Source: Chlamydomonas sphaeroides (taxonomy: Eukaryota; Chlorophyta; Chlorophyceae; Chlamydomonadales; Chlamydomonadaceae). From it: a DNA stretch of 21,904 nucleotides. Where the stretch lies: the NCBI GenBank assembly GCA_001662425.1, contig BDDC01001681.1:1-21904 (forward strand). Reading direction: 5' to 3'. The position numbers were made by a program, and so were the translations under genes. Below are positions 1 to 9,964 of the stretch, one piece after another. Position 1 is the first letter of the stretch. Each line of letters opens with the position of its first letter. The notes beneath the pieces were generated by a model that saw only the letters and a program-made list of their open reading frames with translations, had not been told where the DNA came from and did not search any database.

Positions 1-68
1 GGCAGGGCAGGGCAGGGCAGGGCAGGGCAGGGCAGGGCAGGGCAAGGCAGGGCAGGGCAGGGCAGGGC
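1..68. repeat. GGCAG pentamer microsatellite
   Basis: About 13 head-to-tail copies of GGCAG start at the first base. One copy is changed to GGCAA near position 45, and the array ends as GGCGG. It lies downstream of the last visible TML exon on the minus strand, so it is probably intronic. The array may continue past the left edge, so its true length is unknown. Confidence 0.95.
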
Positions 69-283
69 GGCGCATGCGTGCTAGGCGGGGGGTGGGTGAG
101 GGGGGACTCAGGGAGGCTGGAAGCACCCCGGCGTTCAGTGGTATCACGCCGGCGCTTGCTTGGCATGCGCGGCGTGGCAGCGGACGCGTCGTCGCGCCTG
201 CCTGGCCTATTATACTGTCCACATGTTGGCAAAGACTGCCATGAATTCCGCTACGATTACACCAGCATTGCGGCACGGCCCAC

Positions 284-3105
284 CTGCACCATGAACTGCA
301 CCGTGTGGACCTTGGCCTTGGCGCCCTCGCTCGCCCACTCCACGCGCCCCGCCAGCCCCGCGCGCACCAGCCGCCCGCCCGCGGCCTGGCAGCGCCACAC
401 CTCCGACAGCCGTAGCACCGGCTCGGAGGGCACCAGCGGCGGGGGCGGCGGCGCGGGTGGCGCGGCAGCGTCGCCAAAAGCGTTGTCGTCGAAGCCTGTG
501 GGGGTAGGATTGGCCGGGAAGCAGGGCATCGTTCGTGAGCTGACCGGTAGCACCGGAGCGGAGCGGAGCTGGTGCGCCGGCACTCCCGACGTCGCAAGGC
601 CTCTAGCCAGCCTTGCCAACGGCTGCCCTGGCTGTCCCTGCAGGCTGCTGCTGGGCTTGCCGGAGGGCTTATGCCTCGAGCATAACTGCCAGGCCTGCTG
701 ACGGCACGCACCCAGCGCTGCCTTCTTGTCGCCGCCCGCGACGTCCGGCGCCGCGACGGCGGCCGAGGCGGCAAAGGGGTCGTTGGGGTCGGCCCCCGGC
801 GGCACCTTGGGCTTGGAGCCACCAAAGAAGTCGTCGGCTGCGGGGCAGGCGGTTGACACGGACCGGAGGGCCAAGGCAGACGGGGTTGACCCAGGCAGCG
901 GCCAGCACACAGCATGGGGCGCCCTGTGGTAACACGGCGCGCCGCGCTATTGGCGTGCCGCCACACCATACCACACCGCAACACACCACACCACACCACA
1001 CGACACCACACCACGCCATACCATACCACACCACACCACACTACACCACATCAGCTCAACCCCGCCGGCCCAGCGGCGCTGCTTCTGTCGTGACCTCCAC
1101 GTGCGGCAACGCGTACCTCCAAAAGGGTCTGCAGCAGCAGCCTGCGGCGGGGAGCGCCGGGACCGCGTCAGGCGGCACAGCGCGCGAGCAGCAAGCCCGT
1201 TGGTCTCCCGTCGCCAGGCAGGCCAGCCAGGGAAGCTAGGACAGCAGCGCCCCATGAGCGGCGCACCTGCGGCACGGGCGCGGCCCGCGGCGGCGCGGTG
1301 GAGCCGTCCGGCAGCGCAAAGCCCGGCCGCGGCGGGCAGTTGGCCATGGCTCCGTTGGCGGGGAAGGACAGCCGCGCCAGCTGGTCGATGGCGCCCTGCA
1401 GCGTCCTGGGGGGATGGCCAGACGGCACCGCGGGGCCGCGGCAGCGAGGAGCGGCGGCAGTTTGGGCCCATGGCACGGGCCCTGCTGTGCGCCGTGCCGC
1501 GGCATGTGGCATGTGGCATGCGGCATGCGGCATGCGGCATGCGGCATGCTGCTGGCTGGATGCTGCTGGCTGGATGCGCACCGCGGCACGGACGGCCGCC
1601 CCACAGTGTTCAGCCTGGATGCAGCCAGCCCAAGCCCTTGACACACGCCCGCAGACCCCACGGATCCCTTGGGCAGCCCTTCTAACACGCCGTTCCAGAC
1701 ACCCCGCCCCAGCCCCCGCAGTACCTGCGGACTGCAAAGCCCACGCCCGCATTGCCGGGCGGCGCCGCGCCCTTGCCGCCGCCCGCCCCCGCGGCGCCCG
1801 CCTTGGACCCCTTGCCCGCCTCGGCGGCCGCCAGCTGGTCCAACGTGGCGCCCGCGCGCGCCGCCGCGCCGCCGGCCGACAGCACGCCGCCGCTGCCCAG
1901 GAGCGAGTCCACCGCCAGGAACAGCTGGGGGCGGGGTAGGAGAGGCGGGGCAGGAGGAGCGGGGGGCTCGCGTGGAGCCTAGGGTCGACAGGTCAGCGCG
2001 CATCACATGCCAGCGGCCGGGGGTAACACGTCCTGGCATCGCCCCTCCAGCCCAGCCACGTGGACACGCGGCCGAGCGCGGCGCCCCTGGTCGCCCTCCA
2101 CGGGCGCAGACCGCACCGCACCGCACCGCACCGCACCGCACCGCACCGCACCGCACCGCACCGCACCGCACCGCACCGCACCTCGCCGAAGCGGCGCTGC
2201 ACGCGCTCGGGCGTGGCGTCCGCGGCCTTGCCCTCGGCCGGCGCCAGCACCAGGCGCACCACGCTGCCCAGCAGCGAGACGCAGGCAAAGGCATTGGCGC
2301 CGGGCGCAGCGACGAGCGTGAACACCAGGCCGCCCACCACCCGGTAGGTCACGGTGTACCTGGGGACCCGGGGTGGAGGGGCGTTTGAGGGGTTCGGGTG
2401 TTGGGGAAGGGCTGAAACTGGGTAGAGGCGTGCAGTGGGTTGAGGGGGGAGAGGCAGCCGCTGTGAGGCGGGGCTTGCTGTCCCGGCTGCGCGGCCGAGG
2501 AACGTTGCGGGCTGGGCAGAGGAACTGACAGCGGTTCCGTTGTTCGGCGCCTGCTACGCACTTGCAAGACATGACGTCCACACGACCGCAGAGCAGCGGC
2601 GCGCCCTGCGAGGCCGACCTGCGCAGGGACACAGCGGCGGTCCAAGGGCACATGGGCTCGATATGAGCGCCTACGTGCGCAAGAGCCTTATGCGCGTGAT
2701 GTGCTGCATGCTGCACGGCGCAAGGACCACCAGGCGTGGGTGATTGCGGCGTCGCTGGCGAACGTTCCATGAGTTCGCAGCTGTGTGTGTTTTGCCACAC
2801 CCGGAGGGGGTTGGCGCGCCCCTTGACCTCCCCGCCAACGGCAAACGCCTCGCGTGCTCACAGTATATCCCAGCCGTCGGCTCCCTGCCCTGCAGCCTGC
2901 AGCGTGGCCATAGCCTCGCTCGCTGCGGCATTTGCCTGCTGCGGGTCCACGCCGCGACTGTGGGCAATGTATACAGTGGCGTGTCCTGTTGATAGCGAGC
3001 ATGTTGGTGCTAGACTGGAGCCGAGCAGCGCTCGCACCTGCTAAGCAACACAGTGCGTCCATCCCTGGCCTTGACCACCACCGCGGCCTCCCTTGCAAAC
3101 ACCAT
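284..3105 (-). CDS. TML: TML-like muniscin adaptor subunit of the TPLATE/TSET complex (C-terminus off the left edge)
   Basis: Eight exons (minus strand, high to low): 3105-3038, 2618-2562, 2359-2182, 1924-1725, 1405-1267, 1141-1117, 837-712 and 495-284. They join in frame into 335 residues, and the last donor (CAG|gtgggc) leads off the window. The start has a typical longin opening (MVFAREAAVVVKARDG). Residues about 1-115 form a longin-type domain with YRVVGGLVF and TPERVQRRFGELFLAVDSLL, closely like plant TML as I remember it. A low-complexity linker follows, carrying DPF at 219-221 and 242-244 (NDPFAAS, also remembered from plant TML), DDFFGG at 224-229 and NAFG at 269-272. The mu-homology domain begins near residue 292 (LRLSEVWRCQ). 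By family knowledge this is the medium subunit of a plasma-membrane endocytic adaptor complex; DPF motifs usually bind AP-2 or EH partners. The 25-nt exon 1141-1117 is the least secure. Most of the mu-homology domain is outside the window. Confidence 0.8.
958..1050. repeat. CCACA-type pentamer microsatellite in TML intron
   Basis: Imperfect run of CCACA/CCATA pentamers (variants CCGCA, CGACA, CTACA). It sits in the minus-strand intron between TML exons 1141-1117 and 837-712. It explains the repetitive Thr/His/Pro or Trp/Cys/Gly ORFs here, which are not genes. Confidence 0.9.
1501..1574. repeat. Heptamer GGCATGY array plus 14-bp direct duplication in TML intron
   Basis: Seven head-to-tail copies of GGCATGT or GGCATGC cover 1501-1549. 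They run into two exact 14-bp copies of TGCTGCTGGCTGGA at 1547-1560 and 1561-1574. The block lies in the TML intron between exons 1924-1725 and 1405-1267. Confidence 0.95.
2111..2181. repeat. Perfect 14-copy CCGCA (minus strand TGCGG) pentamer at a splice donor
   Basis: Fourteen uninterrupted CCGCA units fill 2111-2180. On the minus strand they read GTGCGGTGCGG and so on, starting exactly at the 5' splice site after TML exon 2359-2182 (GGCGAG|gtgcgg). The first repeat unit therefore supplies the donor consensus of this intron. Confidence 0.95.
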
Positions 3106-3467
3106 CGTTGCGCTTCAGGTGTAAGCGCTAGCCAGCTACTACCGGAGGTGCAAGGGCATAGAGAAGCGCATTCGTCGGAATCGATCGCGTGCAGCTTCAG
3201 CAGCGAGTTTGTGCAGTAGTGTTACGATGATCACAGTTCCACAAGTGCGTGTGCTAGGAGAGTGCTGAGTTTCAGGCCCTAGCCCGCTCGATCCAACGGC
3301 AGCAATCGGGTGCTTCGGCCCCGAAGCAGTCCCCACGCCTGCCCAAAGCAGTACCAGCACCAAACTTACAATATCACGAAACACTATCTACCCACATTAT
3401 AGTATCGGAGTGCTTGTCGACTTGTGCTGCTTGCATTCTGGGCCTACGTCTGCGCTGAGTAGCAGCC
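3106..3467. promoter_or_regulatory. Shared upstream region of divergent TML and OTU genes, TATA-like box for the OTU gene
   Basis: The start codons of TML (minus) and the OTU deubiquitinase (plus) face away from each other with 362 bp between them, so both promoters and 5' UTRs must fit here. This stretch is more AT-rich than its surroundings. ATTATAGTAT at 3396-3405 is a TATA-like element about 65 bp before the OTU start codon. The start context GCAGCCATGG is favourable. No TATA-like motif was seen at a matching place for TML. Confidence 0.55.
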
Positions 3468-6451
3468 ATGGGGCGCAAGGGGATGAAGAGTTTCCTTAAG
3501 GGCGTGCACCATAAAGCGGTGCCCTCAGACGACGAGGCGGAGGCCCCGGCCCCAACGGAGGGGGGCGCGGCGGCCGCCAAGCCCGACGCGGACGCAGCCG
3601 CGGCGGCCGCCAAGCCCACCGCCGCCGCCAAGCCCGCCGCGGCAGCCGCACCCCAGCCCCACCCCCAGCCCGCCAAGCCGCCTGCCGCGCCCGCAGCAGG
3701 TGGCGACAGCAGCGACGGCAGCGGCAGCGACAGCGACGGCGCCAGGGGCCCCGAGACGCGCGGCAAGATGCTGCAGCGGCACAAGAAGGTGCGCCAGGTC
3801 ACGCGGCTGCGTGCCGCCCCGTCCCACACCACAGCCTGCGGTTGCACTGACGCGTAGCGCCAGCGCCAGCGCCAGCGCCAGCGCTGAGGCGCACCGCTGC
3901 GCATGCCCCTACCGCCGAACCGGCCCCGCTCGCGCGCGTCTCCCTTCCGGCCAGGAGCTGGCCGCACACAAGAAGACCGTGCAGAAGCTGGGCTCCAAGA
4001 AGAAGGTACGGCACGGAACGAGTGCGGCACCGCCCGCCACCTGCCGGGAACTTTGCTCTGTGCACCGAGCGCGGCCTGCAGCCTTTCTTACGTCACTGAA
4101 TTGGCATCATCACATGAGCAGCTCACACGCCTGCTGCGTGCTCGAGCTGCATCGATCCCCCGCAACCCGCTTGTGTGACCCCTCTCGTTTCCTCCCTGCC
4201 CCCACCGACCGCCGCTACGCCCGACTGCCCACGCCGTTCAGGACGAGGCGGCCAAGCTGACGACGCAGCTGGAGGCGCGCCACGCGCGGGAGCTGCAGGA
4301 GCTGGAGGCGCGGGAGAAGGCGGTGGCGGCGGCGCCGGCGGCGCCGAGCGGCAGCGGTGCCGCCGACGCCGCTGCGGAGCATGTGGCGGGCTTGGGTCTA
4401 GGCGCCAGCGAGCAACATCGGCAGGTGGGTAGGGCGGCTGGAAACGCTAGGGAGGCTCCTTTTACCCGTGTCTAGGGCCAGGGCGTGGATGGCGTGGGGG
4501 CGGTGATGGCGGGGTCTGGGGTGCAGCTTCGGCGTCACGGCACAGGTGGGGGCCTGACCTGGCGTGGCGGCAGCGTCCTCCTGTCAGGCGGGGCGCTGCG
4601 GATGGCCAGGCAAATGCACGCAACTGCTCCGGGGCAGCCGCGCAGCTGCCTACCTCCCACACGCCACACGCGCAACGCGCATGCCTGGGGCGGCGCCTGG
4701 CTGTCCGCAAGGGGCCCGAGGTCATGAGCGGGCGCTGCGTGTACGCAGTCCTGTCCTGCCCCGACCCTCATCGCAGTCTTGTCCTGCCCCGGCCCTCACC
4801 GCAGGCCTGTCCTGCCCCGACTCTCACTGCCGCGCTGCCGCCCCTCCCTGCCCCGCAGAAGCCCAGCAAGGCGCAGAAGCGGCGCGAGAAGCTGAACGCG
4901 CAGGAGGTGCGGCCTGGGGGCCACGACCGCACCTCTGGCCGCACCTGCAGCGCCCGGCGTCGCCCGCCTCCCGCCTTGCTCGCACCTCTGCCGCCCCGCC
5001 CTTCCGCGCCCGGTCCTGGTGGCTGCGCCACGGCCCCCGGGTCGGCCAGCCCGGGGCTCCGAATCGGCGGCGCGACGCTCCCTAGCCCACCCCTCCTCTG
5101 CCCGGCCCTGCCCGGTCCCGCGCTCCTACGCAGGCGGAGCGTGAGCAGCGCATCGCCACCGAGCAGGCGGCGCTGGGGCCCAGCGACAAGGCGCGGGAGG
5201 AGGAGGCGCTGGCGGAGCTGCTGCGGCCGCTGGGGCTGCGCGTGCGAGAGATACGGGTGTGTGACGACGAGCGCCAGCGCCTGCGACCCGCGGCCAGTTG
5301 CCCCCCGCCCGGCAGCCTGGCCGAGCGGCGGCCTGCTGCCGCAGCGCCGTCCGCCCTGCCGTGTGGCCATGGCGCGACAATGGCCTAGCGTAGCTCTGCG
5401 TCCGGCACGCCGCCCTCGGCTTGTGTGGGGGGCTGCCGTTCTCCATGCATGTACGGTATGTCTCAAAACGTGGCTTCGTGTGTGCTCCACGCGCATGAGC
5501 GCACCCCTCACCGGCCTGTGCGCTTCGTGCTGCCAGCCGCTGCGCGTGACCTGGAGCTGCCGCTCCCTCCCCCTGCTGCTGCCAGGCGGACGGCCACTGC
5601 CTGTACCGCTCACTGGAGGACCAGCTTGCACAGGGCGGCGCAGCCTCGTCCGCAGGTGCGGCAGCCCCCGACCCCGCCGCCTGCCTCCATCCCCCGCCGC
5701 CTGCCTCCACCTCCCGGACCCACAATCTGCGTGTCGCATTGAGCTCCATCGCCACAGTGCCGGCGGGTAGCTGCCAACCCGGGCTCGCGGCCGCCTGCGC
5801 CCGGCGTTTTTGGCTCCGACAGCCAGCCCCAAACACCCGTTCGGACACCCCTTCCTCTCGCGCCCCCCATTCGCGCGCCCTTGTGTGTGCAGGCCACGAC
5901 TTCCAGGCGCTGCGCCGGCTGGCGGCGGCGCACATTCGCGCCAACGCGGCCGAGTTCGGGCCCTTTATCTTCGACGAGGACGCCGCAGGCGACGAGGCGG
6001 CGCAGCTGGAGGCCTATTGCGCGGAGCTGGAGGGCAGCGCGGCATGGGGCGGGCAGCTGGAGCTCGGGGCGCTGGCTCAGGTGCGGCCAACGGCCGGCGG
6101 GGCAGCAGCAGCTGGGGCCAGGGCGGCAGAGCAGCGTGGTTCAGGCCGGCGGCGTGCGCTGCCGCCCGCCCGCCCGTGACCGCGCCACAACCCCTTGCCT
6201 GTCCAGCAACACCAACACCGCCACTGCCCTCCCGCCACCGCTCGCCCGCCGCCACCCATCCACCTCCTTAGGTGCTGCGGCGGCAGATCAAGGTGCATGC
6301 GCTGGGCATGCCAACGGTGTCGCTGGGCGATGAGCACGCGGGCGCCGGGCCGCCGCTGCAGCTGTGCTACCTGCGGCACGCCTTTGGGCTGGGCGAGCAT
6401 TACAACAGCGTGGCGCCGCTGGGGGCGGGCGAGGCGGAGGCGGAGGCGTAG
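3468..6451 (+). CDS. OTU-domain cysteine protease, OTUD6-type deubiquitinase
   Basis: Eight exons: 3468-3788, 3955-4005, 4242-4424, 4859-4906, 5134-5256, 5586-5655, 5893-6080 and 6272-6451. They join in frame to 387 residues, and the TAG stop is at 6449-6451. The first 100 residues are Ala/Pro/Lys-rich and then acidic (DSSDGSGSDSDG at 80-91). Residues about 100-205 are charged and probably coiled coil (MLQRHKKELAAHKKTVQKL), matching the N-terminal helix of OTUD6 proteins. The OTU fold follows: ADGHCLYRSLEDQL with Asp244 and nucleophile Cys247, then AAWGGQLELGALAQ, then YLRHAFGLGEHYNSV with His371 as the catalytic base. All catalytic positions are intact, so it should cleave ubiquitin from proteins. 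OTUD6 relatives are mostly cytosolic and linked to translation and proteasome control. It is longer than animal OTUD6B (about 290-320 residues), largely because of the low-complexity N-terminus. The last residues (AGEAEAEA) come from a GCGGAG hexamer repeat running into the stop codon. Confidence 0.95.
3856..3885. repeat. AGCGCC hexamer, five copies, in OTU intron 1
   Basis: Five tandem AGCGCC units, the last ending in T, lie in the intron between OTU exons 1 and 2. Confidence 0.9.
4753..4836 (+). repeat. Three-copy 28-bp minisatellite in OTU intron 3, carrying acceptor-like ends
   Basis: Three adjacent 28-bp units begin GTCCTGCCCC at 4753, 4781 and 4809. The first two contain pyrimidine-rich CTCATCGCAG or CTCACCGCAG, which resemble 3' splice sites. 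The real acceptor (CCCCGCAG) is at 4851-4858, just after the array. Confidence 0.9.
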
Positions 6452-7736
6452 GGGCTTAAGGGCGTAGAGGCGGAGGCGGAGGAGGGGAGCTTGCGGGGGC
6501 TGGGGCTAGGGGGGCAATGGCCCGCGGGGGCCAGGGGCTTGCGGGGTGCGGAGCTTGGGCGGCGAAGGGCTTGGTGGGAAGCGGGTGATGGGAAGACATC
6601 GGCAAGAGGATGTGCTGCCGTGTGAATAGCAGACCACAGAGCGCAAGGGGTGCGGGCGGGCACGCGGGGCTGCAGTCTGGTGGGCGTCCTTCCTGCGTTC
6701 GCCGTTGCGGTGCGTAGGTCCAGAGCGCTGCGGCTGTTGCGGCGCTGTGGTACCGTAGTGGGGCGGCGCAGCGGTGGATGCACGGGTGAAGCGTGCAGGA
6801 GCGGCGCCCTGGCAGGCAGGGGAGCAGGCAGGCAGGCGGCTGCGAATGGCTGGCAAGCCCCGAGCTGACGGCGAGGGCGATGCGGGGCGAGGCAGGACGC
6901 GGCGTTCCGCACGGCAGCGACGGCAGCGACGGCAGCGAGGGCGGCAGCCTCGTGCGGCGGCTGCCTCGTGTTGTCAGGCCTGGAGCTGCATCGGTCCACC
7001 CATGACGCATCCAGCTGTTTCCAGTACGGCAGTACGGCCCCACTCTGGGCCCCTCTCTCCACTCTGGGCCCCTCTGGCGGGCCCACTCTGCTTTACACAC
7101 GGCTCGCGCCGGACCGAACCGCCAAACCGCCCGCCTCCACTCCCGAACCGCCCGCCTTCACTCCAATCGGCCAGGCCCGCCGGGGCCTGAGACGCGGTCT
7201 CAGGCCCGCCCACTGTCCTGTGCGCAGGCCCTGGGGCCCTACACCGCCCGCCACTCGAGCTCCGGCCTTGCTCCGCACTTGCAACCCACCAGCGGGTCCC
7301 CACTGCGCCATGCATCGGAACAATGGTTCAAGCCGGTTCAGTCAGCAACAGGAGTCCTCACACCGCACTCGGTGCATCGGCTGCCGCGGCGAGCACTGCC
7401 GCCCCCCCCGCCTGCCGCCGGTAGTGCCTGCCGGCCCAGGCCAACCCCTCCAGGGCCGAGCCTCACACAACCTCGACCGCCCTTCCGCGGCCGTATTCCT
7501 CTCATCCCCACACGTCAACCCCTCGAGGCCACCGAATGCGCGCCGCCGCCGGGCTCCTCCCCGCTCATGGGCAAGGGCCCCCGCACTCTCAACGTACCCC
7601 AACCCCCCACTGCAACATGCATACAAGCCGGCTCCGCCCAGACTAGCAGGCCCACGTCGCTGGCTGCGCGCGCGCCCGCTTCCGCTCCTGAACACGCCTT
7701 CCGTCCCCCAAACCCCTGCCACCATAAGCCCAACCA
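6452..7736. other. Convergent intergenic region: 3' UTRs of the OTU and SDR genes
   Basis: The OTU gene ends at 6451 and the SDR gene, on the other strand, ends at 7737. These 1.3 kb should hold both 3' UTRs. Reading frames here are open only because of high GC content; none shows a domain or coherent exon structure. A purine-rich hexamer tract continues from the OTU stop to about 6490. A short duplication (CACTCTGGGCCCCTCT) lies near 7040-7075. No TGTAA was found on the plus strand for the OTU gene. Confidence 0.6.
7093..7097 (-). terminator. TGTAA polyadenylation signal candidate for the SDR gene
   Basis: TTACA on the plus strand reads TGTAA on the minus strand, the usual chlorophycean polyadenylation signal. 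It lies about 640 nt past the SDR stop, a plausible 3' UTR length for this group. A five-base motif is weak evidence by itself. Confidence 0.35.
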
Positions 7737-9721
7737 CTACTGCGGCTTCAGCGAGCCCAGCCCGCCGTCCACCGCAAGCACCTGGCCCGTCACAAAGCTG
7801 TTGGACGGCAGCAGCAGGAACTCGAGCGCCGCCGCCACCTCACCCGGCTCGCCCACGCGCTTGAGCGCGTGCATGGCCTCGCTGGCCTTGAGCGCGGGGG
7901 CGGAGGAGGTGATGCGCGCGGCCAGCGGCGTGCGCGTCAGGCCTGAGGCGGCGGGGGGGAGGGCGAGGGGAGGAGGTGGGCAGGGGCGGCGTGGGGGATC
8001 TGAGGAGGCCGGGGACGCGCACGGGCGACGCTGCGGTGCGCACCCTGGCGCCACGGGGGTCCCCGCGGCGCCACCATGCTTCACGTGGTGAGCCCCGGGG
8101 GCCGCCCGCCCGGGTGCCTGCCCACCTGGCGCCACGCAGTTCACTCGGATGTTCTTGGGCGCGTAGGTGGCGGCGGACGACAGCGCCAGGCCTGGGAGCA
8201 GGGCGGTGGGGGGCAGCGCCAGGGGGTGCCGTTCGCTAGGATTGCCAATCTCCCAACAGAACGTCATACATTTCCAGGTACCTCCTGTATTCATGTCTTA
8301 GAATTGGAAACCTTGTCGTCGCCGCACAGCCCGGGGGATTGAGGGACGGAAGGGGTTCAGGGGTTCTCCCGTGGCACAGCCCATGCCTAGCTTTGCACGT
8401 CTAATGCAGTGGGCGGCAGCAGGCTTGCGCAGAGGCGCGCGGGGGCCGCCGCCAGCGGCGCTGCGGAGGCTGCACAGGGCGTGCAGGCGCGCGGTCGCCA
8501 CCTACCCACGACGCCGGCCTTGGCTGCGGCGATGGCCTCATGGTTCGGGATGCCGTGCTTGGCCACCGCCGAGGAGCAGAGCACGATGGAGCCGCCGCCG
8601 CTGGTCATCATGCGCTTCACGGACGACCTGCGCAGGCACAGCCCAGGCAGCCCGGGGCACGCGTCGCCACGCCAATCTCTGCCTGGCACGTCCCTATCGC
8701 GTCCCTGGCATCGAGCAGGTGCTGGGCCGCCCGATTGGCGCCAGGGAAGGCCTCAATGGCAGAGACGGCGGCGCGCACCTGACGACGTAGAAGGCGGACG
8801 TGAGGTTGAGCGCCAGCGTCTTGTGCCAGTCGTCGTCCGAGGTGCTGTGCGCGCCCTTGAGCACGATGCTGCCCACGCAGTGAGCCACGCCGTCGATGCG
8901 CCCGTGCTGCGCCACCGCCGCCGCAATGGCATCGTCCACCTGTGGCCGCGATCCGGGTACGGCGCACGGGGCGCGGTTTGTACGGCACGTGTACGGTGCG
9001 TGGCGGGCCACCCAACAGACGGAGGCGTGATGACGGCATTACATTACGAGCGCTCTAGGTGCCGTGATAGCCATCAGCATCGCAGCTTAGAGCTTGGGCC
9101 TCTGCCCTCGTGCCCAATGGCGCCACAGCGCGAAGCAAACTGTTGGCCCTGGGACTCCGCTGTACGCAGGGACGTGCCTGTTTGGAGTCGAGCACGTCCG
9201 CCACCGCAAGCGACGTAGAGCCGCCCAGCTTCTGCTGCAGCGCCTCCAGCTTGCCGCCGTCGCGCCCCGCCAGCACAACGGTGGCGCCGGGCTGGCGCAC
9301 CAGGCGAGCGCACAGCTCGGAGCCGATGCCGCCGGTGGCGCCAAACACGACGTAGACTGCGGGGGGAGGAGGGAAGGGGTGGGGCAGGGTGGGCTGCATG
9401 GTGTGGGGGGTGTCGTTGGACTTGTGGGGATTATGGTGGGAGGACCGGCCGGGCGGTGGACAGGGGATACGCGAGGAAGGGGATGTGTGAAGAGGGCGAG
9501 GGATGAGCGAACCACGGCGTCGTGGGTTTCGCGTGGGTGCGGGGATTAGGGCTGGGAGCCGCGCCAGCCACACAGCGCCCGCGCTTGCAGCGCCACAACT
9601 CGCCTGGCGAGGTCGACGAGGTGCTCGCCTCCGTGCCATAGCTAGCCCTTGCAGCGATGCATGTTGATCGGCTGGCAGGGTTTGCGGCCCGGGGCAGGCG
9701 CGTTGCGAGCTGACGCAGCAT
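7737..9721 (-). CDS. Short-chain dehydrogenase/reductase (SDR) with organelle presequence and non-canonical active site
   Basis: Six exons (high to low): 9721-9604, 9356-9178, 8939-8779, 8627-8506, 8191-8126 and 7942-7737, giving 283 residues. Residues 1-39 (MLRQLATRLPRAANPAS...) are Arg/Ser/Ala-rich, with a likely cleavage near RAS|YGTEAS, suggesting mitochondrial (or possibly plastid) import. The Rossmann fold starts YVVFGATGGIGSELC (Gly45, Gly49, Gly51), and AGRD at 69-72 favours NADP(H). HCVGS at 119-123 takes the place of NNAG; Asn144 (LALNLTSAF) is kept. The catalytic segment is LCSSAVAKHGIPNHEAIAAAK: Ser172 and Lys189 are present, but the Tyr of YxxxK is Ile185. The C-terminus GQVLAVDGGLGS is classical SDR. 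Exons 1 and 2 end in GC rather than GT donors (CAG|gcgagt and CAG|gcacgt). I recall bacterial SDRs with the same NHEAIAAAK segment, so this is probably a natural subfamily. The substrate cannot be told from sequence. Confidence 0.93.
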
Positions 9722-9788
9722 GTTCGGTCGCGATTGTGCGATGCTCGGTCGTCAAAAATCCAAGTGTCACGAAATGTGTGAAGCGGAG

Positions 9789-9797
9789 TAATTATAC
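9789..9797 (-). promoter_or_regulatory. TATA-like box upstream of the SDR gene
   Basis: On the minus strand this reads GTATAATTA, about 70 bp upstream of the SDR start codon at 9721, within a short AT-rich island (9785-9810) in otherwise GC-rich DNA. Position and composition fit a TATA element; the transcription start is not known. Confidence 0.4.
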
Positions 9798-9964
9798 ACA
9801 GTAATTCTGTTGAATGGGCTTGTGTGCCTATGAGTTGCGGGCACCCATGTGGCGTGGCCCTCGAACTTCCCTCACCCACGCACCCGACCGCCTCCCCCAA
9901 GCGCCCCAGGGCACAAGCCGGGACAGACCTTTATCTTTGCAACGACAGGTGATAGCGCGCGCAG

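Noticed and set aside
947..1060. Repetitive Trp/Cys/Gly or Thr/His/Pro peptide
   Set aside because: It is only a translation of the CCACA pentamer array in a TML intron.
1501..1574. Possible CRISPR-like direct repeats
   Set aside because: Units are 7 and 14 bp with no spacers, inside a eukaryotic intron; a simple tandem repeat.
2003..2800. ATG-started ORF at 2800 as the TML start
   Set aside because: It gives no longin opening. Exon 3105-3038 (MVFAREAAVVVKARDG) joins in phase to 2618-2562 and gives a typical longin beginning.
4768..5832. Minus-strand ORF of 354 codons opposite the OTU gene
   Set aside because: It is antisense to confirmed OTU exons, Arg/Gly/Ala-rich without motifs; a shadow of GC-rich coding sequence.
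6400..7100. Overlapping minus-strand ORFs downstream of the OTU stop
   Set aside because: Pro/Ala/Arg-rich without motifs, antisense to the OTU 3' end; composition artefact.
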